Source: Bacillus bingmayongensis
Lineage (GTDB): Bacteria > Bacillota > Bacilli > Bacillales > Bacillaceae_G
DNA length: 64,000 nucleotides
NCBI RefSeq assembly: GCF_000299035.1
Contig: NZ_JH921519.1
Coordinates: 331,013-395,012, forward strand
Direction: 5' to 3'
Shown here: positions 53,937 through 62,323 of the stretch, piece by piece
Numbering within the stretch: position 1 is the stretch's first letter
Layout of the letters: the number at the start of each line of letters is the position of its first letter
Made by a program: the position numbers and the translations under genes
The notes under the pieces: model-generated
The model's database searches: none
What the model was told of the DNA's origin: nothing
What the model saw: the letters and a program-made list of their open reading frames with translations, nothing else

Positions 53937-54827
53937 TTAGTGAGAGAATATTGTCCGTTCATTACGACCAGCTAAGTCCTTTTTTGCTAACAATGTTTCT
54001 TTGTAAGAATGTAAATCTAGTAAATCAAAAAATAATAAAGCCTTTTCATAAACAAATGTAATTTCACTCGGCGGATGGATTAATTTCTCTAAGCACTCTC
54101 CCTTTTGGTAGTACAGTTGTCCAAGAAGCTTCATACTCCCAATAAGACGCGACGTTTCAATTGCTTTGTCTACTTGCTGGAGCGATTTTTCATATTCATT
54201 ATTTAAATATAGAGATTTTGCATAATTATATCGAACTTTAACAACAAAATCCTGATCACTCTGTAATGACTCAAGCTGTTTTAAAATATCTTGAAATAAT
54301 GTAATCGCTTTTTCTAAATGGTTATTTTCTGCATAAATACTAGCAATCGAATTTTCAATATATAAATTTTGAAACACATCCACCCCGCCATACTGCTGAT
54401 GAATTATATTTTTCAGCTCTGAAATGCAATATTCAAAATTAACCTTCTTTAAAGCATAAGCAGATAAATGATAATACCATAGAAGAAACTGCTTAAATTC
54501 AGGGTGACTTTCTTCTTTCTTAAGCTCTTCTGAAACAATTTTGTGGATTTCAGCATATTGCTTCTTCTTACACAATATTTGAATTTGATCCTTAAACTGC
54601 TTCTTTCTTTCAATATCAGAATAAATGAGAACTTCATAAAAATGAATGATGGGAACTTGTAATTTCGCTGCAATCCCTTGAAGTATATCCATACTTGGAT
54701 ATACTGCTCCTGACTCAATCCTGCTTACTTCTGATTGATGACATATATTATCAGACAACTGCTTTTGTGTTAAACCTCTTAACATTCTAATTTTCTTTAT
54801 TTCAGCTCCCAGCTTTTCTGCGTGCAT
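53937..54827 (-). CDS. plcR: PlcR, pheromone-dependent transcriptional activator
   Basis: Master regulator of extracellular virulence and degradative factors in the B. cereus group. 296 residues: N-terminal HTH (EIKKIRMLRGLTQKQLSDNI, HQSEVSRIESGAVYPSMDIL) and TPR-type helical repeats that bind PapR. Its N-terminal half is nearly the same as published PlcR sequences as I remember them. The usual length is about 285; this protein ends LLAKKDLAGRNERTIFSH, about 11 residues longer, and its stop abuts the repeat. A PlcR-box-like site lies upstream. Confidence 0.94.
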   Translation of the reverse strand: MHAEKLGAEIKKIRMLRGLTQKQLSDNICHQSEVSRIESGAVYPSMDILQGIAAKLQVPIIHFYEVLIYSDIERKKQFKDQIQILCKKKQYAEIHKIVSEELKKEESHPEFKQFLLWYYHLSAYALKKVNFEYCISELKNIIHQQYGGVDVFQNLYIENSIASIYAENNHLEKAITLFQDILKQLESLQSDQDFVVKVRYNYAKSLYLNNEYEKSLQQVDKAIETSRLIGSMKLLGQLYYQKGECLEKLIHPPSEITFVYEKALLFFDLLDLHSYKETLLAKKDLAGRNERTIFSH

Positions 54828-54908
54828 AATAGCTCACCATCCCATTACAGAAATCTAACTTTTCAAGTTGTCATACCACTAGAATAATGGTTTTTCGACA
54901 TTTTTAGA

Positions 54909-54924
54909 CATGAAATATTGCATA
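54909..54924 (-). promoter_or_regulatory. PlcR-box-like site upstream of plcR
   Basis: CATGAAATATTGCATA matches TATGNANNNNTNCATA except for the first base. Autoregulation of plcR through an imperfect box is known for the group. Confidence 0.65.
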
Positions 54925-55004
54925 ATATGTATCATTTAGCAAACTTTTCTTGTAAATTATCTTATACAAATACAATACTCTAAGTGTTAGAGATAAGTGA
55001 TAGA

Positions 55005-55466
55005 AAAGTTGCTAGTACATTCCTTACTTTTGTTCTACTGTATCCTTTATCAATAGAAGTAATTTTCGTGTCCCAAAATTGATAAAAGTGAAGTGAATGT
55101 TGAAGTTACTCAACCTAGTTTGATAATTAGTAAATAAAATGAACCACAAAACGTCAAAGTAGGAAATATTGCTAAAACTACTTAAAAGGTGAAGTACAAG
55201 AGGCTAACGCGTAACAAAAACAAGTTACCACTGAAAAAATGTTGATTTTCAACTTACAAGAAAACCAAACCAAAGTATATCTTTTCCAAATATATAAAAA
55301 TGACAAAGTATATGGTCAAGACATCATTGTTAAAGTAGATAAACATGAGGTAATTAAAACTGTTAGTGGTAAAATTCACAAAAATATAGAACAGCAACCT
55401 ATTCTTACTATAACAAATTTTTTGTCGAAAAATGAAGCAAAATCTATATTATGTCATACACTTTAA
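55005..55466 (+). pseudogene. Remnant of a neutral metalloprotease (NprB/thermolysin-type) propeptide
   Basis: An open stretch at 55239-55466 encodes 75 residues (YKNDKVYGQDIIVKVDKHE, then VIKTVSGKIHKNI and LSKNEAKSI) that resemble the FTP/PepSY propeptide of thermolysin-family proteases. Upstream, broken frames give a signal-peptide-like stretch (ASTFLTFVLLYPLS) and NEPQNVKVGNIAKTT, each cut by stops. No catalytic domain follows. From memory, B. cereus reference strains carry nprB here, divergent from plcR; this copy is decayed. Confidence 0.65.
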
Positions 55467-55494
55467 ATTCTAGTGATAGAGATTCAAAAAAGAA

Positions 55495-55533
55495 AAAAAG
55501 ATGTTTACCACTATAAATGGTAAACATCTTTTT
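55495..55533. terminator. Terminator downstream of the response regulator gene
   Basis: AAAAAGATGTTTACCA and TGGTAAACATCTTTTT form a perfect stem (55495-55533) with U-runs on both strands. It overlaps the last bases of the gene at 55532. Confidence 0.92.
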
Positions 55534-56134
55534 ATATCCATCCCTTTTCTTCTGCAATCGAAATGGCTTCAATTCTATTTTTAGCATTTAATTTCGTTAA
55601 TACCTCTGAAATATAATTGCGTACTGTACCAGGAGAAAGATAAAGGGCCTTCGCAATTTCATTCGCTGTTTTCCCTTCTTTCGCCAATTGAAGCACTTCT
55701 TTCTCACGATCTGATAACGGGTTTTGCTCTTGCCATAGTCCAAACATTAATTCCGGAGAAATCTCTCGCTTTCCCTTCATTACATTACGAATTGCTGCCG
55801 CTAAATCTTCACTTGGACTATCTTTTAATAAATAGCCATGAACACCAGCCTTCATCGCTCTTTCAAAATAACCTGGTCGTGCAAACGTTGTTAAAATCAT
55901 TACCCTACATGATAATTTTTTCTTCTGTAATGTTTCAGCAACATCCAATCCACTTTGAATCGGCATTTCAATATCCATAATACTTACATCTGGCTGCAGT
56001 TTTTCAATTAATTTTAAAGCTTCTTCCCCATTCTCTGCTTGCCCAACCACTTCAATATCTTCTTCTAAATCAAGTAGAGCACCTAACGCCCCGCGCAACA
56101 TTCGTTGATCTTCAGCAATAATAATTCGAATCAT
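55532..56134 (-). CDS. yvfU: NarL/LuxR-type response regulator (YvfU-like)
   Basis: 200 residues: receiver domain (IIIAEDQRMLRGALGALL; phosphorylated Asp in DVSIMDIEMPIQSG; Lys in GYLLKDSPSEDL) and a LuxR-type HTH (LSDREKEVLQLAKEG, LSPGTVRNYISEVLTKLNAK). Its start overlaps the end of the kinase gene in ATGA. It probably controls the ABC transporter of the same operon; this follows from context and from the DesKR-like family. Confidence 0.9.
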   Translation of the reverse strand: MIRIIIAEDQRMLRGALGALLDLEEDIEVVGQAENGEEALKLIEKLQPDVSIMDIEMPIQSGLDVAETLQKKKLSCRVMILTTFARPGYFERAMKAGVHGYLLKDSPSEDLAAAIRNVMKGKREISPELMFGLWQEQNPLSDREKEVLQLAKEGKTANEIAKALYLSPGTVRNYISEVLTKLNAKNRIEAISIAEEKGWI

Positions 56135-57261
56135 GCTCTCACCTCATCTTTTCCTGTTCTAATTACAATTGGAACTTTCACCGTTAACATCGTTCCACGA
56201 TTGATTCCATCTAACTCTAGCGTCCCATCAATAAGAGCGAGTCGTTCCCTCATACCTAATATGCCATTTCCATCTTTACCTTGCACTTGTAACCCTACTC
56301 CATTATCCTGAACCTGCAAAGTCAGTTCTCCTTGTGTTTCAAATAAAGAAACTGTACATGCCGTTGCCTTACTATGTTTGACAACATTCGTTACCGCTTC
56401 CCGCAAACACATCCCTAAAATATTTTGCTCAAGTGGTGATAATGCACCAGAACTCGCCTTTTGCTCTACCTCTAGTGAAATATTAGCAGCTTGTAAGATA
56501 GCCTTTATTTGTTCAAGCTCTTCTTCCACAGTAATCATCCGCATATCAGAAATTAACTCCCGAAGTTGCTTTAAAGCTGTACGCGACGTCTGTGTAATTT
56601 CCTTTGCCTCAAGACTTGCACGTTCTGGATTTTTCACAATCAGTTTCTCAACAAGCTGACTTTTTAAAGTAATAAGAGATAATGTATGCCCTAATGTATC
56701 GTGGAGGTCCCTTGCAATTCGCTGACGTTCTTCACGTTTTACTAGGTCTTTAATTTGTTCATTGGCTTCACTTAACTGATGTCTTAATATCTTTTTTTGG
56801 TTGAAATTCCGCATAGCAAATGGTGTAATAAGCATTAAAATAAACATCGGTAAAGATCCGAATATAGATGTTAATGTAAAGTTCTTGCTATACACCAATA
56901 CAAAAGTAACAAGCATTGTTCCTAAAAAAAGTACTAGTAGACGGAAGGCTTTTTTCGTTGGTGTAAATCCTATTGCATTTGCTGTAAAAAATCCTAAATA
57001 GATAAAATACGGATTGTAAAAAACCCCAAATAAAAATACAATCACCATCTGAGTACATGCCCATAAAATAAATGTCTTTTCTACAAAATAAAGCTGACGA
57101 TATGCAATGACAAAGACCACTAACATACCGCTTCCTAATATTAGTTTCCATCCTGATTCATTAGATAAACCGTATATTGGAAACGCCAAGTATACAAACC
57201 ACATATATGGGAAGAATCCCATATGTTTTGGAAAAAGTTCAAACTGCTTCTTCTCTATCAT
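56131..57261 (-). CDS. yvfT: Sensor histidine kinase (YvfT-like)
   Basis: 376 residues: six N-terminal helices without a large extracellular domain, a HisKA_3 dimerisation helix with phospho-His in RQRIARDLHDTLGHTLSL, and an HATPase domain (CLREAVTNVVKHSKA, VQDNGVGLQ). The DesK-like layout suggests sensing within the membrane. It starts one base after the transporter permease gene stops. Confidence 0.9.
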   Translation of the reverse strand: MIEKKQFELFPKHMGFFPYMWFVYLAFPIYGLSNESGWKLILGSGMLVVFVIAYRQLYFVEKTFILWACTQMVIVFLFGVFYNPYFIYLGFFTANAIGFTPTKKAFRLLVLFLGTMLVTFVLVYSKNFTLTSIFGSLPMFILMLITPFAMRNFNQKKILRHQLSEANEQIKDLVKREERQRIARDLHDTLGHTLSLITLKSQLVEKLIVKNPERASLEAKEITQTSRTALKQLRELISDMRMITVEEELEQIKAILQAANISLEVEQKASSGALSPLEQNILGMCLREAVTNVVKHSKATACTVSLFETQGELTLQVQDNGVGLQVQGKDGNGILGMRERLALIDGTLELDGINRGTMLTVKVPIVIRTGKDEVRA

Positions 57262-57262
57262 G

Positions 57263-57997
57263 TTATACCGCTTCCTGTCTTTTTCTTATATATATTGATA
57301 TTACAACAAACATAAGGAAATAACCTCCTAAAATCGCAATATTCTCCCAGCCTATAGATTTGCCTGCTACAATATCCCATGCACCGCTTCCGAAATGATA
57401 TGTCGGTGTCCATTCTCCAATAGATCTTAATACCTTCGGAAACACTTCAATCGGCATCCATAAACCGCCTAGTACTGCTAAACTCATATTTAAAATATTA
57501 GCGAGCCCAGCAGCTGCATCTGCTTTCTTAATTGAACCTACAACCGTTCCAAGTGCTAAAAATGGTGTCACACCTAGTAATAGCCATAATCCCGCGCCAA
57601 TCCATTGTCCAATTGTTAATTCCACGTTATTAATTAATATGCCTGCAACAAAGATTACAAGTATTGAAAAAGCATTTACCACTGTTTGGGCAATAATCTT
57701 AGCTGTTAAATATGCACCCTCTGGAAGTGGTGTAATTTTCAAAAGATGTGTCCATCCTTGCCCCTTTTCTTGAGAAAGTCTCACACCAAAACTAAAAAGC
57801 GCTGTTCCTACAATACTGAAAGTAGCCATCGAAATTAAATAATGTGCTTTCCAAGCATCTCCATTTTGTGGTACTTGAATGACATTCGTAAAAATGTAAT
57901 AGAACATAACTGGCATTAATAGTGAGAAAAAGATAAATAATTTATTGCGGAATGTACGTAAAATCTCTATTTTGCATTGCATCCATAATGCTTTCAT
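57263..57997 (-). CDS. yvfS: ABC-2 type transporter permease (YvfS-like)
   Basis: 244 residues with six helices, an ABC-2 permease; conserved LSQEKGQGWTHLLKITPLPE segment. Its start overlaps the end of the ATPase gene in ATGA. Substrate unknown; such BceAB-unlike two-gene exporters next to DesKR-type systems often export lipids, peptides or antibiotics, which is inference. Confidence 0.88.
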   Translation of the reverse strand: MKALWMQCKIEILRTFRNKLFIFFSLLMPVMFYYIFTNVIQVPQNGDAWKAHYLISMATFSIVGTALFSFGVRLSQEKGQGWTHLLKITPLPEGAYLTAKIIAQTVVNAFSILVIFVAGILINNVELTIGQWIGAGLWLLLGVTPFLALGTVVGSIKKADAAAGLANILNMSLAVLGGLWMPIEVFPKVLRSIGEWTPTYHFGSGAWDIVAGKSIGWENIAILGGYFLMFVVISIYIRKRQEAV

Positions 57998-58896
57998 GCG
58001 ATTCCCTCCTTCTGATTTGCGATAAACTGTTCAAACGCTTCATCAAGACTTCCACGCTCAACTGAAATATCTGTAACAGGTAAATTCTCTTTATAAATTG
58101 CTTGCAACGTAGCATCCGTATCATCTGTTGTGAGAATAACGCGCTGTTCATGGAACTGTACTCCTGTTACATGCGGTAACTCCTTCAGCAAGCCTGTAGG
58201 AATTTTTTCTTTTGGATAAAATGAAATGGTTTTTCGAGAAATCGTCGCTTTCATTTCCTCAGGTGTACCATCTGCAATGATTTTTCCATTTGCAAATAAT
58301 AAAATACGATCCGCTAGTGCATCAGCTTCTTCTAAATAATGCGTTGTTAAAATAATCGTTTTCCCTTCACTCGCTAACTTTCGAATCGTTTCCCAGAAGG
58401 TCTTTCTAGACGTAATATCCATTCCTACAGTCGGTTCATCTAAAAATAATAAATCCGGATTTCCAGCAAGTGCGAGCGCAAAATTTAAACGTCTTTTCTG
58501 ACCACCAGATAGTTTTTCACATCGTTGCTTTATTTCTGACTCTAAGTTTGATAACTGAAGCAATGTTTCTTTTGCAACCAGATTCGTATAATAACTACGA
58601 AACAGATCAATTGCCTCGCCAACTGATATACTATCAATCACACTTACCTCTTGTAACATTGCGCCAAGACGATTACGAACATCTCGATGCTTGGGACTCT
58701 TCCCAAATATAGAAACACTTCCTTCTGATGGATCTTTTAATCCTAGCATCATTGAGATTGTTGTTGTTTTTCCCGCACCATTTGGCCCAAGGAGTGCAAC
58801 AATTTGCCCTTTCTCCACATGAAATGAAACTTTATTTACAGCCTTTTTATGTTTAAATGTTTTCGAAACACCATTTACTTCAATAATCTTTTCCAT
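57994..58896 (-). CDS. yvfR: ABC transporter ATP-binding protein (YvfR-like)
   Basis: 300 residues. Walker A LLGPNGAGKTTTISMMLG, signature CEKLSGGQKRRLNFALAL, Walker B LLFLDEPTVGMD and H-loop LTTHYLEEADAL. A C-terminal domain of about 80 residues follows, as in DrrA-type ATPases. First gene of the yvfRSTU-like operon, with a GGAGGTGGAG ribosome site. Confidence 0.92.
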   Translation of the reverse strand: MEKIIEVNGVSKTFKHKKAVNKVSFHVEKGQIVALLGPNGAGKTTTISMMLGLKDPSEGSVSIFGKSPKHRDVRNRLGAMLQEVSVIDSISVGEAIDLFRSYYTNLVAKETLLQLSNLESEIKQRCEKLSGGQKRRLNFALALAGNPDLLFLDEPTVGMDITSRKTFWETIRKLASEGKTIILTTHYLEEADALADRILLFANGKIIADGTPEEMKATISRKTISFYPKEKIPTGLLKELPHVTGVQFHEQRVILTTDDTDATLQAIYKENLPVTDISVERGSLDEAFEQFIANQKEGIA

Positions 58897-59143
58897 CTCT
58901 CCACCTCCGTCATTCCTTATATTTACATTGTATAAATTGGAAGAGATGGAAAACAGTAAGATACGTCATGATATGCATATGACAGTTGTCATGAAATTCT
59001 TATGAAATGAGTCACACTACTATGTTCTATACCTCTGCAAATCCTTTATAGAGAGGAGCTAATAGCACGCAAGTAGCAGGACAAAAACAAACATGATACA
59101 ATCGTGTAAGATATACATTCGAGGAAGGACAGTGGTTTTTTTT

Positions 59144-59890
59144 ATGATCATTCGTAATGAACAAGATTTAGAAGGTTTACGAAAAATCGGCCGCGTTGTT
59201 GCGCTCGCACGTGAAGAAATGAAAAAGCAAGCGAAACCAGGCATGACAACGAAGGAACTTGATTTGATCGGCAAAAAAGTATTAGACGAGCACGGTGCCA
59301 TTTCTGCACCTGAAAAAGAATATGATTTCCCAGGTGTAACTTGTATTAGTGTCAATGAAGAAGTTGCTCATGGTATTCCAAAAGATCAAGTATTAAAAGA
59401 AGGCGACTTAGTAAATGTGGATGTATCTGCGGCACTTGACGGTTACTATGCAGATACAGGTATTTCTTTTGTTCTTGGGCAAGATGAAGAAAAAGAAAAA
59501 CTTTGCCAAGCTGCAGTAGACGCGTTTTGGGCAGCAATGAAAAAAGTAAAAGCTGGTTCAAAACAAAACCAAATCGGTCGTGCGGTTTCCAATTTTGCAC
59601 ATAAAAATGGCTATGCAGTCATCCAAAACTTAACAGGACACGGCATTGGGCTTAGCTTACACGAAGCACCAAACCATATTTTAAGCTATTATGATCCAAT
59701 GGATAATGCGCTTCTGAAAGACGGCCTTGTTATCGCTGTAGAACCATTTATCTCCATGAAAGCTGATCACATCATTGAACGCGGCGATGATGGCTGGACA
59801 TTTGTAACACCAGATAAAAGCCTTGTTGCACAATGTGAACATACAGTTGTCGTAACACGTGATGAACCAATTATTTTAACTCAGCTATAA
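59144..59890 (+). CDS. map: Methionine aminopeptidase, type I
   Basis: Removes the initiator Met from nascent proteins, 248 residues. Metal ligands: Asp residues in VNVDVSAALDGYYADTGI, His in NLTGHGIGLSLHEAPNH, Glu in VIAVEPFISM and Glu in AQCEHTVVVT. A stand-alone copy of the MapB/YflG type, not the one in the ribosomal protein operon. The ATG at 59144 gives the family N-terminus MIIRNEQDLEGLRKIG; 17 codons upstream are spurious. Confidence 0.93.
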   Translation: MIIRNEQDLEGLRKIGRVVALAREEMKKQAKPGMTTKELDLIGKKVLDEHGAISAPEKEYDFPGVTCISVNEEVAHGIPKDQVLKEGDLVNVDVSAALDGYYADTGISFVLGQDEEKEKLCQAAVDAFWAAMKKVKAGSKQNQIGRAVSNFAHKNGYAVIQNLTGHGIGLSLHEAPNHILSYYDPMDNALLKDGLVIAVEPFISMKADHIIERGDDGWTFVTPDKSLVAQCEHTVVVTRDEPIILTQL

Positions 59891-59895
59891 GAAAT

Positions 59896-60082
59896 AAAAG
59901 GAATGCACATAGCATTCCTTTTTCTATACAAAAAAAAGAGAAATCAACCGTGATTTCTCTTTTTTCATATGGATATCTTACAGCTTCTAATGATTACCAT
60001 GAAATGTGGAAACATGACAATCCTCTTGTTCAAAAGGTTCAAGCATGAGAAAAAGAAATCCCACCCTGAATTTCTTTTTCTC
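59896..60082 (+). terminator. Three consecutive terminator-like hairpins after map
   Basis: AAAAGGAATGC/GCATTCCTTTTT (59896-59923), AAAGAGAAATCA/TGATTTCTCTTTTTT (59935-59966), and GAGAAAAAGAAAT/ATTTCTTTTTCTC (60047-60082). The first two have good U-runs. Confidence 0.8.
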
Positions 60083-60187
60083 TACATAATCTAAAGCTTG
60101 GGTACACTAGATTCATGCAATTTAGGGGCCTTCAATTTGAAAGCGAACCTTTCTCTAGAATAATAGCACATACATCCCTTCTAAAAA

Positions 60188-60203
60188 TATGCAAATATGC
60201 ATA
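60188..60203 (+). promoter_or_regulatory. Perfect PlcR box upstream of the M28 aminopeptidase
   Basis: TATGCAAATATGCATA matches TATGNANNNNTNCATA at every specified position. It lies 128 bases before the start codon, with a GATAGAATAGAGTC stretch between that could hold the -10 region. Confidence 0.88.
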
Positions 60204-60330
60204 CAGAATTATTCTCACTTTTATTTCTCAACTTTAATTAATTGAAAATACAAAAAATAAAAGATAGAATAGAGTCGTTATCCGTCTTCTTTTGTCAGTC
60301 AGATAGAATAGAAGAATGGGAGAGGAATAT

Positions 60331-61731
60331 ATGAAGAGAACATTGAAACAAAAAATAGTAAGCTCTTTGCTTGCTGCAACACTCGCTGTCAGTTTAGCTC
60401 CAATTGGACAAGCAAAAGCTGATTCTCCATCAGAAACTATTAAAACTCCATCTATTACAGAGCAAGTTGATGCTAACCGCGCAATCGAACATGTCCGTTT
60501 TTTATCAGAAACAATTGGTCCCCGTCCTGGTGGAACACAATCAGAACAATGGGCTTCTCGCTATGTTGGAATGAAATTAAAGTCAATGGGATATGAAGTA
60601 GAATACCAACCATTTGCTGTACCCGATCAATATGTAGGGTTCATTGAATCACCGTTGTCCAAATCGCGAAATTGGCAAGCCGGCGCTGCTCCAAATTCCC
60701 TTATTTCAACTGAAGCTGTTACGGCTCCCCTCATTTTTGTGCCAAATGGGACAAAGTTAGACGAAATTCCAAATGAAGTAAATGGAAAAATTGTCTTATT
60801 TGAAAGAGGCGCAACAGTAGCAGATTACAACAAACAAGTAGAAAATGCTGTAGCAAAAGGTGCAAAAGGCGTTCTCTTATATAGTTTAATTGGTGGGCGC
60901 GGCAACTATGGACAAACGTTCAATCCAAGATTAACGAAAAAACAATCAATCCCTGTATTTGGTCTTGCTTATGCACAAGGAAATGCCTTCAAAGAGGAAT
61001 TGGCAAAAAAAGGTGATACAATTCTTTCTTTAAAAGCACGACATGAATCAAACTTACAATCTCTAAATGTTATCGCGAAAAAGAAACCAAAAAACAGCAC
61101 TGGAAATGAAAAAGCTGTTATTGTAAGTTCCCACTATGATAGCGTAATCGGAGCACCTGGAGCGAATGACAATGCTTCTGGAACAGGATTAGTATTAGAA
61201 TTAGCTCGCGCGTTTCAAAATGTAGAAACCGATAAAGAAATCCGCTTTATTGCTTTTGGCTCAGAGGAGATGGGTCTACTTGGCTCTGAACACTACGTTG
61301 ACAACTTATCAAAGCAAGAACGTGATCGTATTTTAGGTGTTTTCAATGCTGATATGGTTGCTACAAGCTATGATAAAGCGAAAAATTTATACGCAATGAC
61401 GCCAGATGGTTCTACGAATCTTGTAACAGATGCTACACTAAATGCTGCTAAACAATTAAATAATAATCTTGTGCTGCAAGGAAAATTCGGTTCTAGTGAC
61501 CATGTGCCATTTGCTTACGCGGGCATTCCTGCAGCTCTATTCATTTGGATGGGAGTAGATAGTTGGGATCCACTTATCTATCACATTGAAAAGGTATACC
61601 ACACACCACAAGATAACATTCTAGAAAACATGTCATCTGAGCGTATGAAAATGGCGTTAGATGTCATTGGTACTGGTGTTTATGATGTTATTCAAAAGCC
61701 AGCTGCAAGCCAAGGACAGAGAGCCGCCTAA
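60331..61731 (+). CDS. Secreted M28 family zinc aminopeptidase
   Basis: 466 residues. Signal peptide (KRTLKQKIVSSLLAATLAVS to GQAKA), a PA (protease-associated) domain insertion around residues 120-230 (VNGKIVLFERGATVADYN), then the M28 catalytic domain: zinc ligands in SSHYDSV, GANDNASGTG, AFGSEEMGLLGSEHYV, FNADMVAT and VYHTPQDNI. Chosen start follows GAGAGGAATAT. A perfect PlcR box upstream places it in the PlcR regulon with other exported degradative enzymes. Confidence 0.93.
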   Translation: MKRTLKQKIVSSLLAATLAVSLAPIGQAKADSPSETIKTPSITEQVDANRAIEHVRFLSETIGPRPGGTQSEQWASRYVGMKLKSMGYEVEYQPFAVPDQYVGFIESPLSKSRNWQAGAAPNSLISTEAVTAPLIFVPNGTKLDEIPNEVNGKIVLFERGATVADYNKQVENAVAKGAKGVLLYSLIGGRGNYGQTFNPRLTKKQSIPVFGLAYAQGNAFKEELAKKGDTILSLKARHESNLQSLNVIAKKKPKNSTGNEKAVIVSSHYDSVIGAPGANDNASGTGLVLELARAFQNVETDKEIRFIAFGSEEMGLLGSEHYVDNLSKQERDRILGVFNADMVATSYDKAKNLYAMTPDGSTNLVTDATLNAAKQLNNNLVLQGKFGSSDHVPFAYAGIPAALFIWMGVDSWDPLIYHIEKVYHTPQDNILENMSSERMKMALDVIGTGVYDVIQKPAASQGQRAA

Positions 61732-61737
61732 TCATAT

Positions 61738-61775
61738 TCAAAGCCACCGTTTACAATTAATCGGTGGCTTTTTAT
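61738..61775 (+). terminator. Terminator of the M28 aminopeptidase
   Basis: AAGCCACCG (61741-61749) pairs with CGGTGGCTT (61762-61770), then TTTTA. Confidence 0.9.
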
Positions 61776-61789
61776 TGAGAAAAAATAAA

Positions 61790-61805
61790 TATGCATAAAA
61801 GCATA
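61790..61805 (+). promoter_or_regulatory. PlcR-box-like palindrome before a gene remnant
   Basis: TATGCATAAAAGCATA has one mismatch to the PlcR consensus (A at position 11) and extends to the inverted repeat AAATATGC/GCATATTT. It lies about 90 bases upstream of the remnant at 61870. Confidence 0.45.
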
Positions 61806-61869
61806 TTTATTACAAGGTATTATCATGTAGAATACCAAATGTAACAATAACTATTATTCCTAAATAAGA

Positions 61870-61980
61870 ATGTATTTCTATTATGAAAAAACGATTCCTG
61901 CAGATGCATTAACTTTTGTTGGATTAACAAGAACTACTGCCTTTGTTTCAGAAACAAAAGCTAACTCTGCAATCATTTAA
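61870..61980 (+). pseudogene. Remnant of a secreted protein's signal peptide region
   Basis: An ATGAAAAAACG start at 61883 is out of frame with a following readable stretch PADALTFVGLTRTTAFVSE and TKANSA, which looks like the second half of a signal peptide ending at an A-x-A site. Stop at 61978-61980. Together with the PlcR-box-like site upstream, it may be a decayed PlcR-regulated exported protein. I do not recognise the parent gene. Confidence 0.45.
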
Positions 61981-62007
61981 GAACAAAGTTTTACAAAATA
62001 CTATTTC

Positions 62008-62135
62008 TAACTTCGCCGTAAAGATGGCTATGCAGTCATTCAAAACTTAATGGAACATGGCATTCGCTTCTTAAAGAGAGTTTTATTATCACTTTAAAGC
62101 CGTTCATCTCTATGAAAGCTGACCATATTATTGAG
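62008..62135 (+). pseudogene. Fragment of a methionine aminopeptidase gene
   Basis: Two blocks match the intact map gene: GATGGCTATGCAGTCATTCA with AAAACTTAATGGAACATGGCA (like 59607-59646) and CATCTCTATGAAAGCTGACC with ATATTATTGAG (like 59749-59777), joined with about 100 bases missing. The rest of the gap to 62323 shows a weak dyad (ACTCCCTT/AAGGGAGT) and no gene. Confidence 0.75.
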
Positions 62136-62323
62136 CTGCTGATTGAGTCCACTTTGAAAGCGCCCTCTTTTTCCGATAAAAAAGACTCCCTTCAGGTTGC
62201 ATTCTTTTCTTCACCTTATCATGAAGTTTTTTTGAATATCTACCTAAAGGGAGTACTATCAATAGTAATTTTTTAATTTGTCCACTACTCAGATTACAGT
62301 GTAATCAATAATCTAAAGCTTTT

